From: Hymenochaete sp. R1
Taxonomy: Eukaryota; Basidiomycota; Agaricomycetes; Hymenochaetales; Hymenochaetaceae
Assembly: GCA_019400425.1 (NCBI GenBank)
Contig: JAFREE010000026.1
Coordinates: 62,001-126,000, forward strand
DNA length: 64,000 nucleotides
Reading direction: 5' to 3'
Within the stretch, counting starts at the first letter, position 1, and every line of letters begins with the position of its first letter. The notes below the pieces were generated by a model that was not told the origin of the DNA, did no database searches, and saw nothing but the letters and a program-made list of their open reading frames with translations. Shown in pieces: positions 1 to 11,184 of the stretch. A program made the position numbers and the translations under genes.

Positions 1-830
1 CCCAAATTGGATTACTTGTTCTCGACCTACGTAGTTCGGACTCGTCTGGTTCATCTTACAGAATTCGAGTCGACGGCAAGCCCAACATATTTATTACCCC
101 GAAACACTCAGTTCACTAGCCCGAGCCCAATCCGGCCGCCGGTCATTAGCCAAGGCGAATGGCCCCCGCTCGGAATCAGGTAACGGGAATGGGGAAGCTT
201 GAAAGAGCATCGGTGTCACCGCGACAGGCGAACCTGAGCCCTCGCAACGCAACACGAATCCATGCAACATCGACATCCGAGTTGTGCATATCAGCTGCTG
301 AGAGTCGTGACGCATGGCGAATTCGATGATCGAATGCCAAGCCTGTGTATGTTATGTCCGATGTTACTGGGGTGAATCCGATACTGTTCTCTTGACTTTC
401 TGTAGTGTTAGAATGTTCGGACGGGACGGGTGAGGTTTGATTGTTTCAAGTTGGCCAGCACGGGTACGTTGCAGCCGGTATAAGGCTTTGGAATAGCAAC
501 GTAGCTTACAGAATCGGAGCTAGATTCTTGAGTGCAAGTAGCACCTCGATGTTAGTGCCCGCTGAACCCGAGCCTAAGCGTCGTTTGGCTTAAGGTCGCC
601 ATTTGTCGACCGTAACGTCCGAGTCGTAATTGTATCGCACTAATTTACCACAGAAATGTGGCGGAGACTGAGAGCATTGATACATCGAGATTGTATTGAG
701 TACATTCAGAGGGGGTCAATATCGACATCTATGAGTTTGAAACAGGAAGTACATGCATATATGCAAAAAAAGATCAACAAGAATCACACTTCGTAACACA
801 AAACAAGCGTATACGCTCACGTCCCGTAAC
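1..830. other. Left-edge noncoding stretch
   Basis: No gene can be supported here. A plus-strand frame is open from base 1 to the stop near 180, and a second frame is open from base 3 to about 119. Either could be the last exon of a gene lying to the left, but neither shows a recognisable motif. The rest is the downstream flank of the minus-strand chorismate synthase gene that ends at 831. Confidence 0.4.
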
Positions 831-3395
831 TCACATCCCATTCACCTTTCCTTCTTCTTTTTCGTCCGCATGCGGTACCACTCCCAACCCTCCCGCCTTC
901 AACTTTGGCGGTAGAACCATCGTCGGCGGTAGCGTTTTCACGGGTGGCAACAACCCCGCCGCCCCAGCCCTCGCATTCTGCACCAACAGCATATCCATCA
1001 CCACAACCGCCGCCATCGCCTCCACGATCGGTACCGCCCTCGGCACCACACACGGGTCATGCCGTCCTCTCGCAGCAAGCTCCCCCGTCGTCCCATCATA
1101 CTGCGCCGTCTTCTGCGCCTGGCTGATCGTCGCAGGGCTCTTGAACCCGACTTTGACGTACACGTCCTGCCCATTCGTGATCCCTCCCTGAACGCCGCCG
1201 CTCCAGTTGGTGCGTGTCCCGAGGCGGACGTTGCCTGAGCCGTCCGGGTCGGGTATGGGGATGAAGGCGTCGTTGTGCCGCGAGCCGGGGACTTCGGTGC
1301 CGCGGAAGCCGGAGCCGATCTCGAAGGCTTTGGTGGCGGGGATGGAGAGCATGGCGTGGGCGAGGAGGGCTTCGAATTTGTCGAAGACGGGTTCACCGAG
1401 GCCTGGGGGGACGTTGCGGATGACGCAGGTGACGGTGCCGCCGATGGAGTCGTGTGATTCCTTCGCTCGGAGAATACGCTGGGGAAAAGGGGGGATGACA
1501 TCAGAGAAAGTGTAGGATATATCGTTTTAAGTGCATACTTTTGTCATCCTTTCAGCTGTCTCAGGATGTGGGCACCTCGTAGGATTTGCATCTACCATTT
1601 CCCTCGTCACTGTAGACAGCAGTTGCCTAAACTCAGGCGTCAACGCTTCTTCGATGTCATCGTTATCCTCGTCATGGGAGATCCCACGTCCTCCTACAGA
1701 CGCAGGTACATTCACTTTACCCACAGAGGAAACAAACGCAACAATCTCAACGCCATAGACTTGCTTGAGATAGCGTTCGGCGATGGCACCTGCCGCGACT
1801 CGACCTTACAAAACAACAATCAGACTCAACACTGGATTCGTTTTTTCTTCTTTTGACTTCGAAGAACATGGACTCACCGATTGTCTCCCTCGCACTACTC
1901 CTCCCACCCCCACTGCTTGCTTTGATCCCGTACTTCTCCAGATACGTATAATCCGCATGGCTGGGACGCGGATACAAGTCCGTCTCGGAATAGTCCTTCG
2001 GTCTCTGGTCCTCGTTCTTCACGAGAAGACCGATAGGTGTCCCGAGCGTCACACCGTGCTCGATGCCACTTTGGATATGGACGAGGTCTTTTTCGTCCCG
2101 CTAAACAATCGACCGTCGAAAAGCAGACCGACCATCGAGTTTAAGATCCGGTATGCAATCGATGAAACAGTGAGGCGATGGTAAAAAGCATGGGGGAAAA
2201 AAGAGGGACCGCGGCGTAACCCGCCCGCAAGAAAGCACGATGAGAACCAATGTGTGAATGAAAGATGAAATGAAGGGCGATGAAGAAGCAACAAAGACAA
2301 AGTATGCATGGACAAGATGCGTAACCAAGGTACGATTTTGGAACGTTTCGATTGTTCATCCATTTACCCATTCGCAGGCGGAACAGAGTATTTTCGTCGA
2401 ACGCAAGGTCCGGAATTAGTAGTACGAGGAGTTTATTAATAGAACCATACCATCGACCAATGTTCGATGAAAATGCGGGCGTCGCCCAAACGAACGGAAC
2501 ACCCCAGCACAATGTCGGCCGACAGTCCGAGATTGACAGGATTAGGAACAAGTTACCATCAGACACACAGACCCGGTGGGATTTACCGTTCGACAACGCA
2601 ACAACGAACAGACCGCCCGTGTCACCGTCAGGTTCGACGAGCGCGCGTGACGGTGTGTTCAATTGACCATTCGAGAGGAGTTTTTGATGGCAGTCGCGGT
2701 GGTATTTAGTGTCGATGGTATCATCGTTGACCGTCGTCGTTGTCGTCGTCGCCAGCCCGCCGTCGCAATCGCAATCGCCGTATTTGTTCGGGGAGTCATG
2801 GGAACGGCGACATGCAATTTCGAGCATGACATGTCCCATCCACCCGGTCCAAAATAGATTTTTGTAAGGAAGTAGAGATGCCGCGGCAATGCCCAAAAGA
2901 ATTGGGATTCGAGGGTATAAAAAGATACAGACGATAGCAGAGAGCCAGGCATCAAATCAAGCCCAAGTTCCAGATCCAAAAGCCAAGTTGCCCAGATGAA
3001 AATACGATTCGTTTCACCGGTATATTTATAGCCACGCGACGGTGTCCAATGAGTTGTATGAAGAAACAAAGGAGAGTGCAATGAGCAACGCATATAGCCA
3101 GGGTCTCAGACTCGAATCGAATCGTAACAATGTGTGTACTCACGGGTGTCGTCAAATTGCTCTGGCCGGGCCTCCGGCGACTGAGTTGCGCCTGTATGTC
3201 CGCCGCTGAGAGTTGTAGGCCCTACAACACGCACGCATCAGTAACGAGGTTATCTCATTGCTCTCGTGTATAGAAGAGAAGGCGAGAAAGAGAGGAGGGA
3301 CGTACAGGTGGACATCCATCGACGATGCAACCGACAGAAGCACAGTGTGATTCGCCGTAGGTCGTTACACGGAAGAGCGTTCCGAAGGTCGACAT
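831..3395 (-). CDS. ARO2: Chorismate synthase
   Basis: Chorismate synthase makes chorismate from EPSP, the last common step of aromatic amino acid synthesis, using reduced FMN. My model has five exons: 3395-3306, 3221-3144, 2100-1878, 1804-1539 and 1478-831, giving 434 aa. The N-terminus reads [16 protein letters not shown], the family's first signature. Exon 3 carries the GIEHG...GTPIG and [11 protein letters not shown] blocks. Exon 5 carries GSGFRG..HND and [14 protein letters not shown] near the C-terminus. Every junction restores the conserved frame; for example TTP joins RDEKDL across intron 2. Three introns are 84, 73 and 60 nt, but intron 2 is 1,043 nt, which is unusual here and is reported separately. 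At 434 aa it is longer than the roughly 360-380 aa of bacterial and yeast enzymes. It is divergent from the SAP30-like gene. Whether the fungal enzyme has its own flavin reductase activity, as in yeast, cannot be read from sequence. Confidence 0.95.
2141..2956 (-). other. Long open frame inside ARO2 intron 2
   Basis: Within the 1,043-nt second intron of the chorismate synthase gene, one frame on the same strand is open for 271 codons, from 2956 to the stop at 2143-2141. Its upstream end is strongly hydrophobic, with a block around [18 protein letters not shown]. The downstream end has another hydrophobic, Cys-rich block. There is no early ATG and no protein family I recognise. It could be an unusual exon, a nested gene, a mobile-element remnant or chance. 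Because the chorismate synthase protein is complete without it, I do not call it a gene. Confidence 0.25.
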
Positions 3396-3744
3396 TTAGG
3401 TGGAATGATTGGATAGATGAGGTCAAGGACGAGGCTGTTGGTGGTTATAAGACAGGGAGTGGGTGAGTTGCGGCGAGCGGCCGTGTGCGGATTGAGTGAG
3501 CGTCGGGGACTTCGAGTCGGAGTCGGGTCGAGTCGAGGATGGGAGGGAAAGATTTTTACTGATTACGTCATCCGTTTCCGCTCATTTTCTTCCAAAAGTG
3601 TATAGAATTTGGTTTGTTTGCAATCAAAATAGCTAAAGTATTTACTTTGCAATTTTAGAGCCTATTAGGGAATTGTTCTGAGCTCGCTCCGGTCGATCGG
3701 AGCAGAGCCACCATGACCATCGGACGCAGAACTTCTGTGTTTGA
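3396..3744. promoter_or_regulatory. Divergent promoter, ARO2 / SAP30-like
   Basis: This 349-bp gap separates the start codons of two head-to-head genes and must hold at least part of both promoters. It contains a GAGTC-rich stretch around 3505-3540 (repeated TCGAGTC / TCGGAGTC units) and an AT-rich stretch around 3590-3665. I see no perfect Gcn4-type TGACTCA site. Confidence 0.5.
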
Positions 3745-5119
3745 ATGACCACCACCACTACCATGAGCACAAAGTCCACACATCCGCCAAACCACTCGCT
3801 CGCCGGTCCAGGGTCTGCACCTCAAATGACCCCATCCACTTCGACTTCCCAACAAAACAACCACCAGCAAGCACACCAACCATCCCGAGTTCGCCAACGC
3901 AAGAAACAAGCCCCTCCCATCGAACCCGACTCTCTCTATCGTGGCGCAGCCCCAGCCCCAGCCTCGGGTGCAGGCACGAGTGCCGCTACCGGTGCAGCCC
4001 CAATATCTACGTCTACCCCGCAGTCCCATTCTGTGGCGGGCACGAAACGCGCTGCGCAAGAACGCGCTGTGAGTGGAGGCTTAAGTGTCGAGCCACGAAA
4101 GCGCAAACGCGTGGATCATGGCGCGTCTCCTGCGCAGGGGAGCCCGTATGCCCAGTCTGCGTCCGCTGCTGGTGGTGCAGGGAATACTGCTGGAGGGTCT
4201 GGTAGTGGTGGAGGGGCAGCGAGCTCCCGTGGGACGAAACATGGTGCGAATCTGAATCAGACGGATAAAGGCGGAAGTGGGGGTGGTAACGGACAGATGG
4301 GAGATGTGGATGGGCAGCAGCCATTGGTACGTTCTGGCGTTCCTGTCTCTTCTCATTTCAGCGATTGTTCTGTTTTCCTTGCATGGGCGTTCACCACTGT
4401 TCCGAACTTCCCGAACTGTCTTCATGATCTGCACCCCCTGGGATACATCACATTGCATTTTGTTCGTAACATCAACTTGAATAAGGTCCAGAGATGCGAG
4501 ATCCGATACTTGCGAGTTCATGATTTGACACTGCTTTTTTTGTCTTGCCGTTCTTTTTCCAACGCAAGTGGCTAACCCAAAAAAAATGAATTTGCAGTTC
4601 GAGTTCGCGACGCTGCCCACGCCCGCACTGTATCAGTACCTCACCCAACACGATCTCATTCCTGTCATTTACCCGACACCGTTGACGTCTGATGACCCTC
4701 CTCCACCCGCGGCGTTGCTAGACCCATCGCGGATGTCCTCACGCGCTCCCTCTCCCATGCCTTTCCTTTCCCATCTTTCTCAGCTCGGGGCTGGACAAGG
4801 ACACGGACAAGCGACGATGGGTTCAGTACCCAGCAACAGGACGCAAAGACGGTCTCACGCCCAAGCATTGGCTCAGAATCAAGAGTCAAGCACGAGTCGA
4901 AGACGGAGCATGCGGTTGATCGAGGAGAATCTAGGAGGTGGAAATGAGCAGACGCCTGTGTTGGCGGATGTGGGCGAGGTGCATAAGGCGCTTGCGGCGA
5001 TCGCGCAGAAGCATTTTCGAGAGAGTACTGTTCGTGAGGTGGAAACGTTGGCTGCGTTTATGGGTGCAGTGAAAGCGCGAGGTGCTGGTGTAGGAGGAAG
5101 CTTGAGACGGTGGCGGTAG
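3745..5119 (+). CDS. SAP30: SAP30-like Sin3/HDAC complex subunit
   Basis: Two exons, 3745-4326 and 4598-5119, encode 367 aa; the 271-nt intron ends in TTTGCAG and keeps phase 0. The first 194 residues are low-complexity (Thr/Ser/Ala/Gly/Pro-rich) with a basic RKRKR stretch that could be a nuclear localisation signal. The second exon opens with LPTPALYQYLTQHDLIP. Near the C-terminus it has the block IAQKHF..STVREVETLAAFM, which resembles the helical Sin3-binding region of SAP30 (HFRSxPVNExxTL in animals). From family knowledge, SAP30 bridges Sin3 and histone deacetylase in a nuclear co-repressor. The two halves of the domain are separated by a long insert, so the assignment rests on short motifs. 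The intron is longer than its neighbours' and could hide a small extra exon. Confidence 0.65.
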
Positions 5120-5925
5120 TGTGCTATGGACGTGTAGTGTATATCACAAGTTTGCAATAAAATGAAAGTATTTCGGAATGAATTTAGGCAATGATGCTGG
5201 TGAGCGAGCAGAGACCAGAAGAGCGGAGGCGGGTGGGTTAGCAACGGCAGAAGGAGGGACTTGCACGCGGGGGTTATTGTTAGCGTGTGGGTGTGAGAAT
5301 GAGAGGCAAGAGCAGCAACAGCCGGACGAATGGCAGAGGTAGTACCAGATGCAAGTGAGAACAGATGCTTATTGGCTCATCATCGCAACGATTCGCTCGT
5401 CGCTTTCGTTGACGCTCGTTGTCATCGTCGTCAGTCAGCGTTCGTCGCGTCGCAGAGTCGCTGGTGAGAAGCTGAGATGGGATGGCCATCTGTGCCGTCG
5501 TGAAGGCGACGGGGTTCACCGAGCTTCCCGACCCATTCTTCATAAAGACCCGCCGATTCTCCTCCTTCCTCTCTTCCCTTCCTTTCCTCAGTCCCCTTTT
5601 CGCACTCACCCCCACCCCACCACCGTCTTCGTTCTTCTTCTTTTCTCCTGCAGCAGCGCTGCCTGGACTTTTTCTTTGTAAGTGTTTCGCGTTCATTCAT
5701 AACTCATCTTACTATTAACTGACTTCTGTATGTTCTCGATACTCACCCACACGTATTACTACCATGCATCTACAGCTTTCATCGAGGATCCTTACCCCCA
5801 CTCGTTCATTTCAGCCCAAAGCAACTTCATTTCTCCTTTCGTCTCTTCGTCTTCACCGAGTCCGCGGCTCGTAGTTATCCTTCATCAACTCAATCACATT
5901 TGCATCTACACTCGCATATCAAACC
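5120..5925. other. Intergenic region upstream of secreted-protein gene
   Basis: No gene is supported. The part after about 5550 is strongly pyrimidine-rich (CT-rich tracts), as is common just upstream of highly expressed fungal genes, and it probably includes the promoter and 5' UTR of the gene starting at 5926. Several overlapping open frames on both strands are low-complexity by-products of these tracts. Confidence 0.4.
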
Positions 5926-7610
5926 ATGAAGTTCACTTCTGTACTTTCCTTCATCCTCGTCGCCCTCGTCGCCAACACCGTCGCCACCCCTCAACGCGGT
6001 GGTAGGCAAGGGAATGTAAGTCTCAGATGTTTCTAATATCCGCCCCGTTTTCTTGTGTTCCTGTCGCCCGTGTCTATGATGATCGTTGTCAACGACGCAA
6101 TGCTCATATCCGCGATGCGACCGGCCCGGGAGTCCTCCGATCACAGAATGATATTATTCCCGGCGCTTATGTCATTCATATGTTTTCTTTCTTTTTGTCT
6201 GACGTAATCATATGACTGACGATCATTCATTTCTATTTTAGGGTCAGGGTGGATTTGGCGGATTCGGTGGTGGGAACAAAGGCGCGCAGGGCGGTCAAGG
6301 ACAAGGCGCCCAAGGAGGGCAAGGGCAGGCCCAGGGCCAACAGGGAGCGCAAGGCGGGCAGGGTGGAAACAACGGCCAAAACGCTCAGAATGCTGGCAAC
6401 AACGCGCAGAACGGTGGCAACAACGGCGGTACGAACACGAACTCGGCCGCTGCTGCCGCCGCCGCATCTGCTTCTGCTTCTTCTGTATGCGCTTTCACCG
6501 CTTGATTGTGAAGTCTTTTGAAGCTGATGCATTTCGTTTTCTTTCTTTCTTTTGCTTCCTAGGCTGCTGGGAATGCAGGAAACAATGGTAACAACAACGG
6601 CGGGAACGGAGGTAACGACCAGGACAGTACGACGCTCAACCCATCCGTCATCGCGACCGGCTTCGCACTCGACGGTCAGCAAGTCCCCGCTGACGGGCAA
6701 GTCGCCTCCCTCACGTCTACTAACAACTTCATCAACTTCTGTCTCACGACCAACAAACCCATCACGAACGGTGCTCAAATCAAGACGGGTTCCTGCAACC
6801 CGGCTCCGATGGGTGTCATCGCCGCGACGACGAACATGCCTTCCTCCAAGTTCGTGTTCCCGCCTAACGGCGGGACCGTCCAGTCCAACCAGGCGTTCAC
6901 GATCCAGATGGCGCTCAACAACATCGAGGCAGGCAACTTCGTCAACGCGCAATCCAACTACTACTCCGCACCCCAGCAAGTGAACGCGCAGGGACAAATC
7001 ATCGGCCACACGCACGTCGTCGTCGAGCAGCTCCAGGCCCTCGACCAGACGACCCCGACAGACCCGAACAAGTTCGCGTTCTTCAAGGGCGTCAACGGTG
7101 CGCAGCAGAATGGTGTCGTGACGGCTGACGTGACGGATGGGCTCCCCGCGGGTGTGTACAGGCTTGCGAGTATCAACTCGGCGGCGAACCATCAGCCGGT
7201 GCTCGTTGCGGTTGCGCAGCATGGTTCATTGGACGATATGGTATACTTCACGGTCTCGGATAACGCTGGTGCCGCCAATGCTGGTGGTGCAAACAATGCG
7301 GGCGGTGGAGCTGCTGCGAGTGCTGCGTCTGCAAGTGCAGCAGCTGCTACCACTTCGGTACGTGTCCTTTTTCATTTGCGCCGTGCATCTAGTCTGCACA
7401 TACTAATACCTCTCCTCTCTCCTCTAGGCGGCTGCAGGCGGCAACAACGGGCAAAACGCCGGCAACAACGGTCAGAACGGACAACAAGGCGGTAAAGGTG
7501 CTCAGGGAGGACAAGGTGCAGCAGCTGCTGCTGCAGGTGGACAGGGACAGGGCGGGAAGGGCGGAAAGGGTAACCGCCGCTCGCTCCGCTTCACGCGCGA
7601 CTCAGCTTAA
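5926..7610 (+). CDS. Secreted Gly/Asn/Gln-rich protein
   Basis: Four exons, 5926-6015, 6242-6484, 6563-7357 and 7428-7610, encode 436 aa. The start MKFTSVLSFILVALVANTVA is a clear signal peptide, so the product should be secreted or in the cell wall. Residues about 31-110 are a repeat-like Gly/Gln/Asn tract (GGQGQGAQGGQ type) ending in poly-Ala/Ser. A non-repetitive core of about 220 residues follows, beginning LNPSVIATGFALDGQQ and containing IGHTHVVVEQLQAL. A second Ala/Gly/Gln-rich tail ends the protein. The core resembles a secreted protein type I know from many agaric genomes without an assigned function; I know of no catalytic residue. The branch site TACTAAT is visible in the last intron at 7401. 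Low-complexity ends suggest a structural or wall-associated role, but that is inference. Confidence 0.85.
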
Positions 7611-8551
7611 GCTCCAAGCTTCGAGCCCTCCTCTTCATCTCTTGCATCGTCTTTAGATTGTCTTCTCACCTTTTCTTACCGTATCCTTCTGTTTTCTTGC
7701 CTTTTTCCCGTTTGTTCGCCTGTTTTTTTTTTCGTTTTTGCTGCTTGATGCACCCCTGTAGTTTACCTACGCCCAGTCACCCATGAAGTATGTAGTTGGT
7801 CCTCTATTCCCCCCGTATTTATTTCTGTTGCGCTGTTGCACCCTCTCGTTTGCAGTGGTTTCCGTCGCCTGTGCAACAGAGTAGGAGGCGTAGCAGGGAA
7901 AAAGGACGTTTCACTCCCCCTTTACCACTCACCACCCCCATTCGTTCTTAATACGTTGTACAGCTCCAGCCTCCCTCCCGTTCTTCCTTTGTCTTCGTTG
8001 GCTCCTCTTGCCTTTCTACCCCTGCCCTATCCGTTCTGCGTCTTAGGTGCTCGGTATACGGTCTGTGTCTGTGGTAGTCCGTATGTGTGTATTGGGGCCG
8101 GTCGGTAGAGACGAAAAGGGGACCCTGTATGAAGTTGCGAGGAACGAACGTTGAGGGGGATAGGGATCCTTGAATCCTCCCCTTTTTTAACAAAAGAAAG
8201 GACTCTTTTCGTTCTTTGTGTTTAGCGTTTTCTTTTTTTTTTGTCATACTCTCTTACGATGGTTTTCTTTTTATCTCTCTTGAAGTAAGAGTTGGTGGGG
8301 GTGTATGGACAGTGATATGCGAAAAGAAGAAAAGACGTTAAAAAGTGGACGAAAATGTGTGTGTGAGGATTGGGGATAGAGGCATGCAAGATTAGAAGCG
8401 AATGAATGACTGGTACTACTAGTAGTTCTACGGGTCTATGTACACCTATCGATGCAACAAAGGAATATTATCGTCCCAATCCCACTGAGCTCAGGATGAA
8501 TTACGTAAGAGACCCCCTTCCCAATCGCATATATGAACACTAGTACTAATA
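7611..8551. other. 3' flank, noncoding
   Basis: This is CT-rich and T-rich sequence downstream of the secreted-protein gene. Open frames on both strands are low-complexity. I see no RNA gene or repeat. It separates two genes transcribed toward each other. Confidence 0.4.
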
Positions 8552-11012
8552 TTAATATAAGAAAGGCAAAGAGGGCGAATGCTCCTTCGCCACCTCGAGT
8601 TCGTCCAACTCATACGACATCTCGTCGTCGTATGTGAACGACGCGCTCTCGCCCATCACTGCCTCCCTCTCTTGATCTCCCATCTCGCTATCGCTCCCCT
8701 GTTCCTCATCGTCATCCAAATCGTACTCATTTCTCACTGGCTACGGCTCTGGGACTAACCCTTCCTCCTTCGCCAACTCCATCAACAAACCGTGCACCAC
8801 CGCGCAACCACCCTTAACAATCGCGCACTCCACAAACTACCTCACCCTCGGCAGCATATACGATCCCACGATGGATCGTAGTATTCGATGCACTCGAGCA
8901 TGTGCTGGTGCTAGATAGATCTACGTTCTTTAGGTGGTGACGGTGGCTGCCAACGGCTAAGCTCAGACAAATGCGTGCGACGCTTCTCCTCGAGCTTCGG
9001 TCCTGCTTCAGCGGTCATCGGTGACCCGGAAGTAGAAGATAGTAGGGGTAGTATGAAGTTGTCGCTCTTCTCGAATGTCGTGTCGATTTGAGAGCGCGAA
9101 TGATGCCGGTGATGTGCTGAGGGAGTGGTCCGGTACGGATGATAGCGCTTCAAGTTGTCCGCGTTCTGTGCGCGCTCGATATTCCCTGATCTGTGCGTGC
9201 GGGCGATGGACCACGACGCTGCGAAGACCGGACCTGCAGAAGGCTGGCTTGCGCCCTCTGCGCTCGAGGCTGCCATCAAGCTTAAGGCTTCCTTGACATG
9301 CTTCCTGACACCAATCCAGGTGAAGATGTCGTCGGTCCTGCGCTCGACCTAACGGTTCTTCAAGAGATGCTTCTCTTGTTCGACCTGCTGAATATTTTCC
9401 CATTTCTCCAGGACATCCACGCTCACGTTCTTCCTCCACGTGTCGGCAGTCACGTCCACTCTTCCCGAACTCTTCGAGCATCCTTTATCTACCCTACCCC
9501 ATCCCCCTCCATCCTCAATCTTCTCCTCGAATGTCCTAAGCTGGCTCGGGTTATCCTTCAACTCGAAGTACCTCCCCCTTGCTACCTTTGCCTTCTCCAC
9601 TTCTGCCTTCTCCACCTCGATTTCCCAACTCCGCATCTCGACGAAATCTGGCTTGTCTTCCGGCAGACTCACGCCCCTCTCGGCCATTGCGTTCCTGAAG
9701 AGCCAGTACCGACGGTTCGTGTGCCATTGATTGGCTTGGTACCAATTCGCGCGCTGTTCTTCCGTATGGAAGTAATGTATGGAGGGGCGTGTGTTGTGTT
9801 TGAAGGTTGGTCCGTTGTTGCCGCCGACAGTTCCATTTCCGTTGTTCGTGTTCGCCGTGCTCTCCACTGCCTCGTCCTCATCTTGGGCGACACCGACGTC
9901 CATGACTCCATGTGTGGGTATATTGCCGCAAAGGGACTTGCCAACGCATGTACGTTGTCTCGTGCCGTCCTTGGGGAACGCGGCTCATCGGTAGGGAATA
10001 CGGTAAGCGGCATGAACTCTTCAAAGAAACTTGACGGCGGTTCGAAGTCGACGTGCATTGTCGGCTGAGGCTTGTCATGCAAGGCGGGGACGGGGAACGC
10101 CCCAGGTGCGTGCGAGAAACTCTCCCCTTCCTTCTCCTTAAGCCCCACCTCTCCTTCCATCTCCGCGTCACCGGGCCCAACGCCGAATAGAGAACGCGGC
10201 GGCAAGTCGTAGATGGCCTTCAGGTCGCGTCGAAAGCGGCCCAGTTTCGACTCGGACTCGCATGCATCGGTCGGAGGGGGGTCCGCAAACTGTGCAAAGG
10301 GGTTGCACTCCTGCACAGTACGTAGCTTCGCCTCCGTCCACGTCGAGCCCGAATTGAAGCGGGCCCGCTCCTGACGAAGCTGCTGAGGCGTGAGTCTGCG
10401 TCCGTTAGAGTCTTGCGCAGCGGAATGTTCGGCTTTGGCTCCGTTCTCGGTAGATAGAGACGGGGTATACGTGGGGCTTATGGTTGATTGCCTTGGACCT
10501 GGTGCAGGAGAACCTGCTTCTGTTTCAGGCGGGGTGAACCGTGTGCCAGTTGGCGGCGGTGGCCGAGTGGCCACCTTCGATTCTACAGTGTCGATTATCC
10601 TCGTCGTCTCGACGATGTTCACCTCCGATGCAGGAGTGAACACGCGACCTCTCACAGCCTTATCTCTAATAGCGGAAGGAACAACGGGAGCGGGCGCATG
10701 CGCACGGTTGCGCATGGCCTCTTTTTCCGCTTCCGTGGGAGGGTGGAAGACAGGAACACGAGCGGGGAAGACACTGCCATCGTCGTGGAGGACTGGGGCT
10801 TCTGAGCGGTGAGTGAAGGCGGGATGGATGGATTGGACGGTGCGTCCAAGTGGTGCTTTGCCTTTTGCATTTGTGGGCGTGACGGTTGTGGTGAATGCGG
10901 TTGCAGTTTTGGGTATAGCTGAGGTGGTGGCTTCTGAAGACTGAGATGGGAAGGTCGACGTTGACGTTGACGTAGGCGCGAAGCTTGTGGTAGGAAGAAA
11001 ACCGACCACCAT
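8552..11012 (-). pseudogene. Disrupted unknown gene, frameshifts and four in-frame TAGs
   Basis: A clean frame runs from 11012 to about 9950: Ser/Thr/Pro-rich N-terminus, then a charged region with FNSGSTWTEAKLRTVQECNP. Coding character then moves to a second frame (HTEEQRANWYQANQWHTNRRYW, about 9800) with no convincing intron at the switch. That frame meets TAG at 9351-9349 but clearly continues (DDIFTWIGVRKHVKEALSLM) to TAG at 8913-8911, then reads HQHMLECIEYYDPSWDR. After another shift near 8870 it continues as FVECAIVKGGCAVVHGLL, with TAGs at 8839-8837 and 8743-8741. It ends in an acidic tail and TAA at 8552. I do not recognise the family. Either it is a decaying gene or the assembly carries errors. 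A 78-nt GTGAGC..TTAG intron could remove the first TAG, but the removed part looks coding. Confidence 0.55.
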
Positions 11013-11137
11013 TCCCCGCGTGGGCGTGCTCCTTCCCTTGCCTCAGGAAAGCCACCAGAGTCACTGTATTGTAAACCGTCATTGCCGGCACATCTAGAAT
11101 CAGAGTCATCACCAATTTCAAGAAGAGAAAGAAGGAA

Positions 11138-11140
11138 AAA

Positions 11141-11180
<40 letters not shown>

Positions 11181-11184
11181 AAAT
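11138..11184. repeat. (AAAG)n microsatellite
   Basis: About eleven GAAA units in a row lie just upstream of the disrupted gene. It is a simple tetranucleotide repeat, purine-rich on the plus strand, likely length-variable between strains. Confidence 0.9.

Noticed and set aside
1..182. Open frame at the left edge as the end of a gene
   Set aside because: It is too short and lacks a motif; two different frames are open, so neither can be preferred.
998..1501. 167-codon minus-strand frame, Ser/Pro/Arg-rich
   Set aside because: It is a shadow of the last exon of chorismate synthase in another frame.
6233..7222. 329-codon minus-strand frame opposite the secreted protein
   Set aside because: It is antisense to a well-supported gene and its Arg/Val-rich composition is what the reverse of Asn/Gly/Thr codons gives.
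9270..9440. 78-nt intron (GTGAGC..TTAG) that would remove the first TAG of the disrupted gene
   Set aside because: It would remove only one of four stops and would delete sequence that looks coding (DVLEKWENIQQVEQEKHLL); kept only as a possibility.
10556..10600. tRNA-like stretch GGTGGCCGAGTGGCCACC
   Set aside because: It lies inside a long coding-like frame of the minus strand, and no acceptor or T-arm pairs with it.
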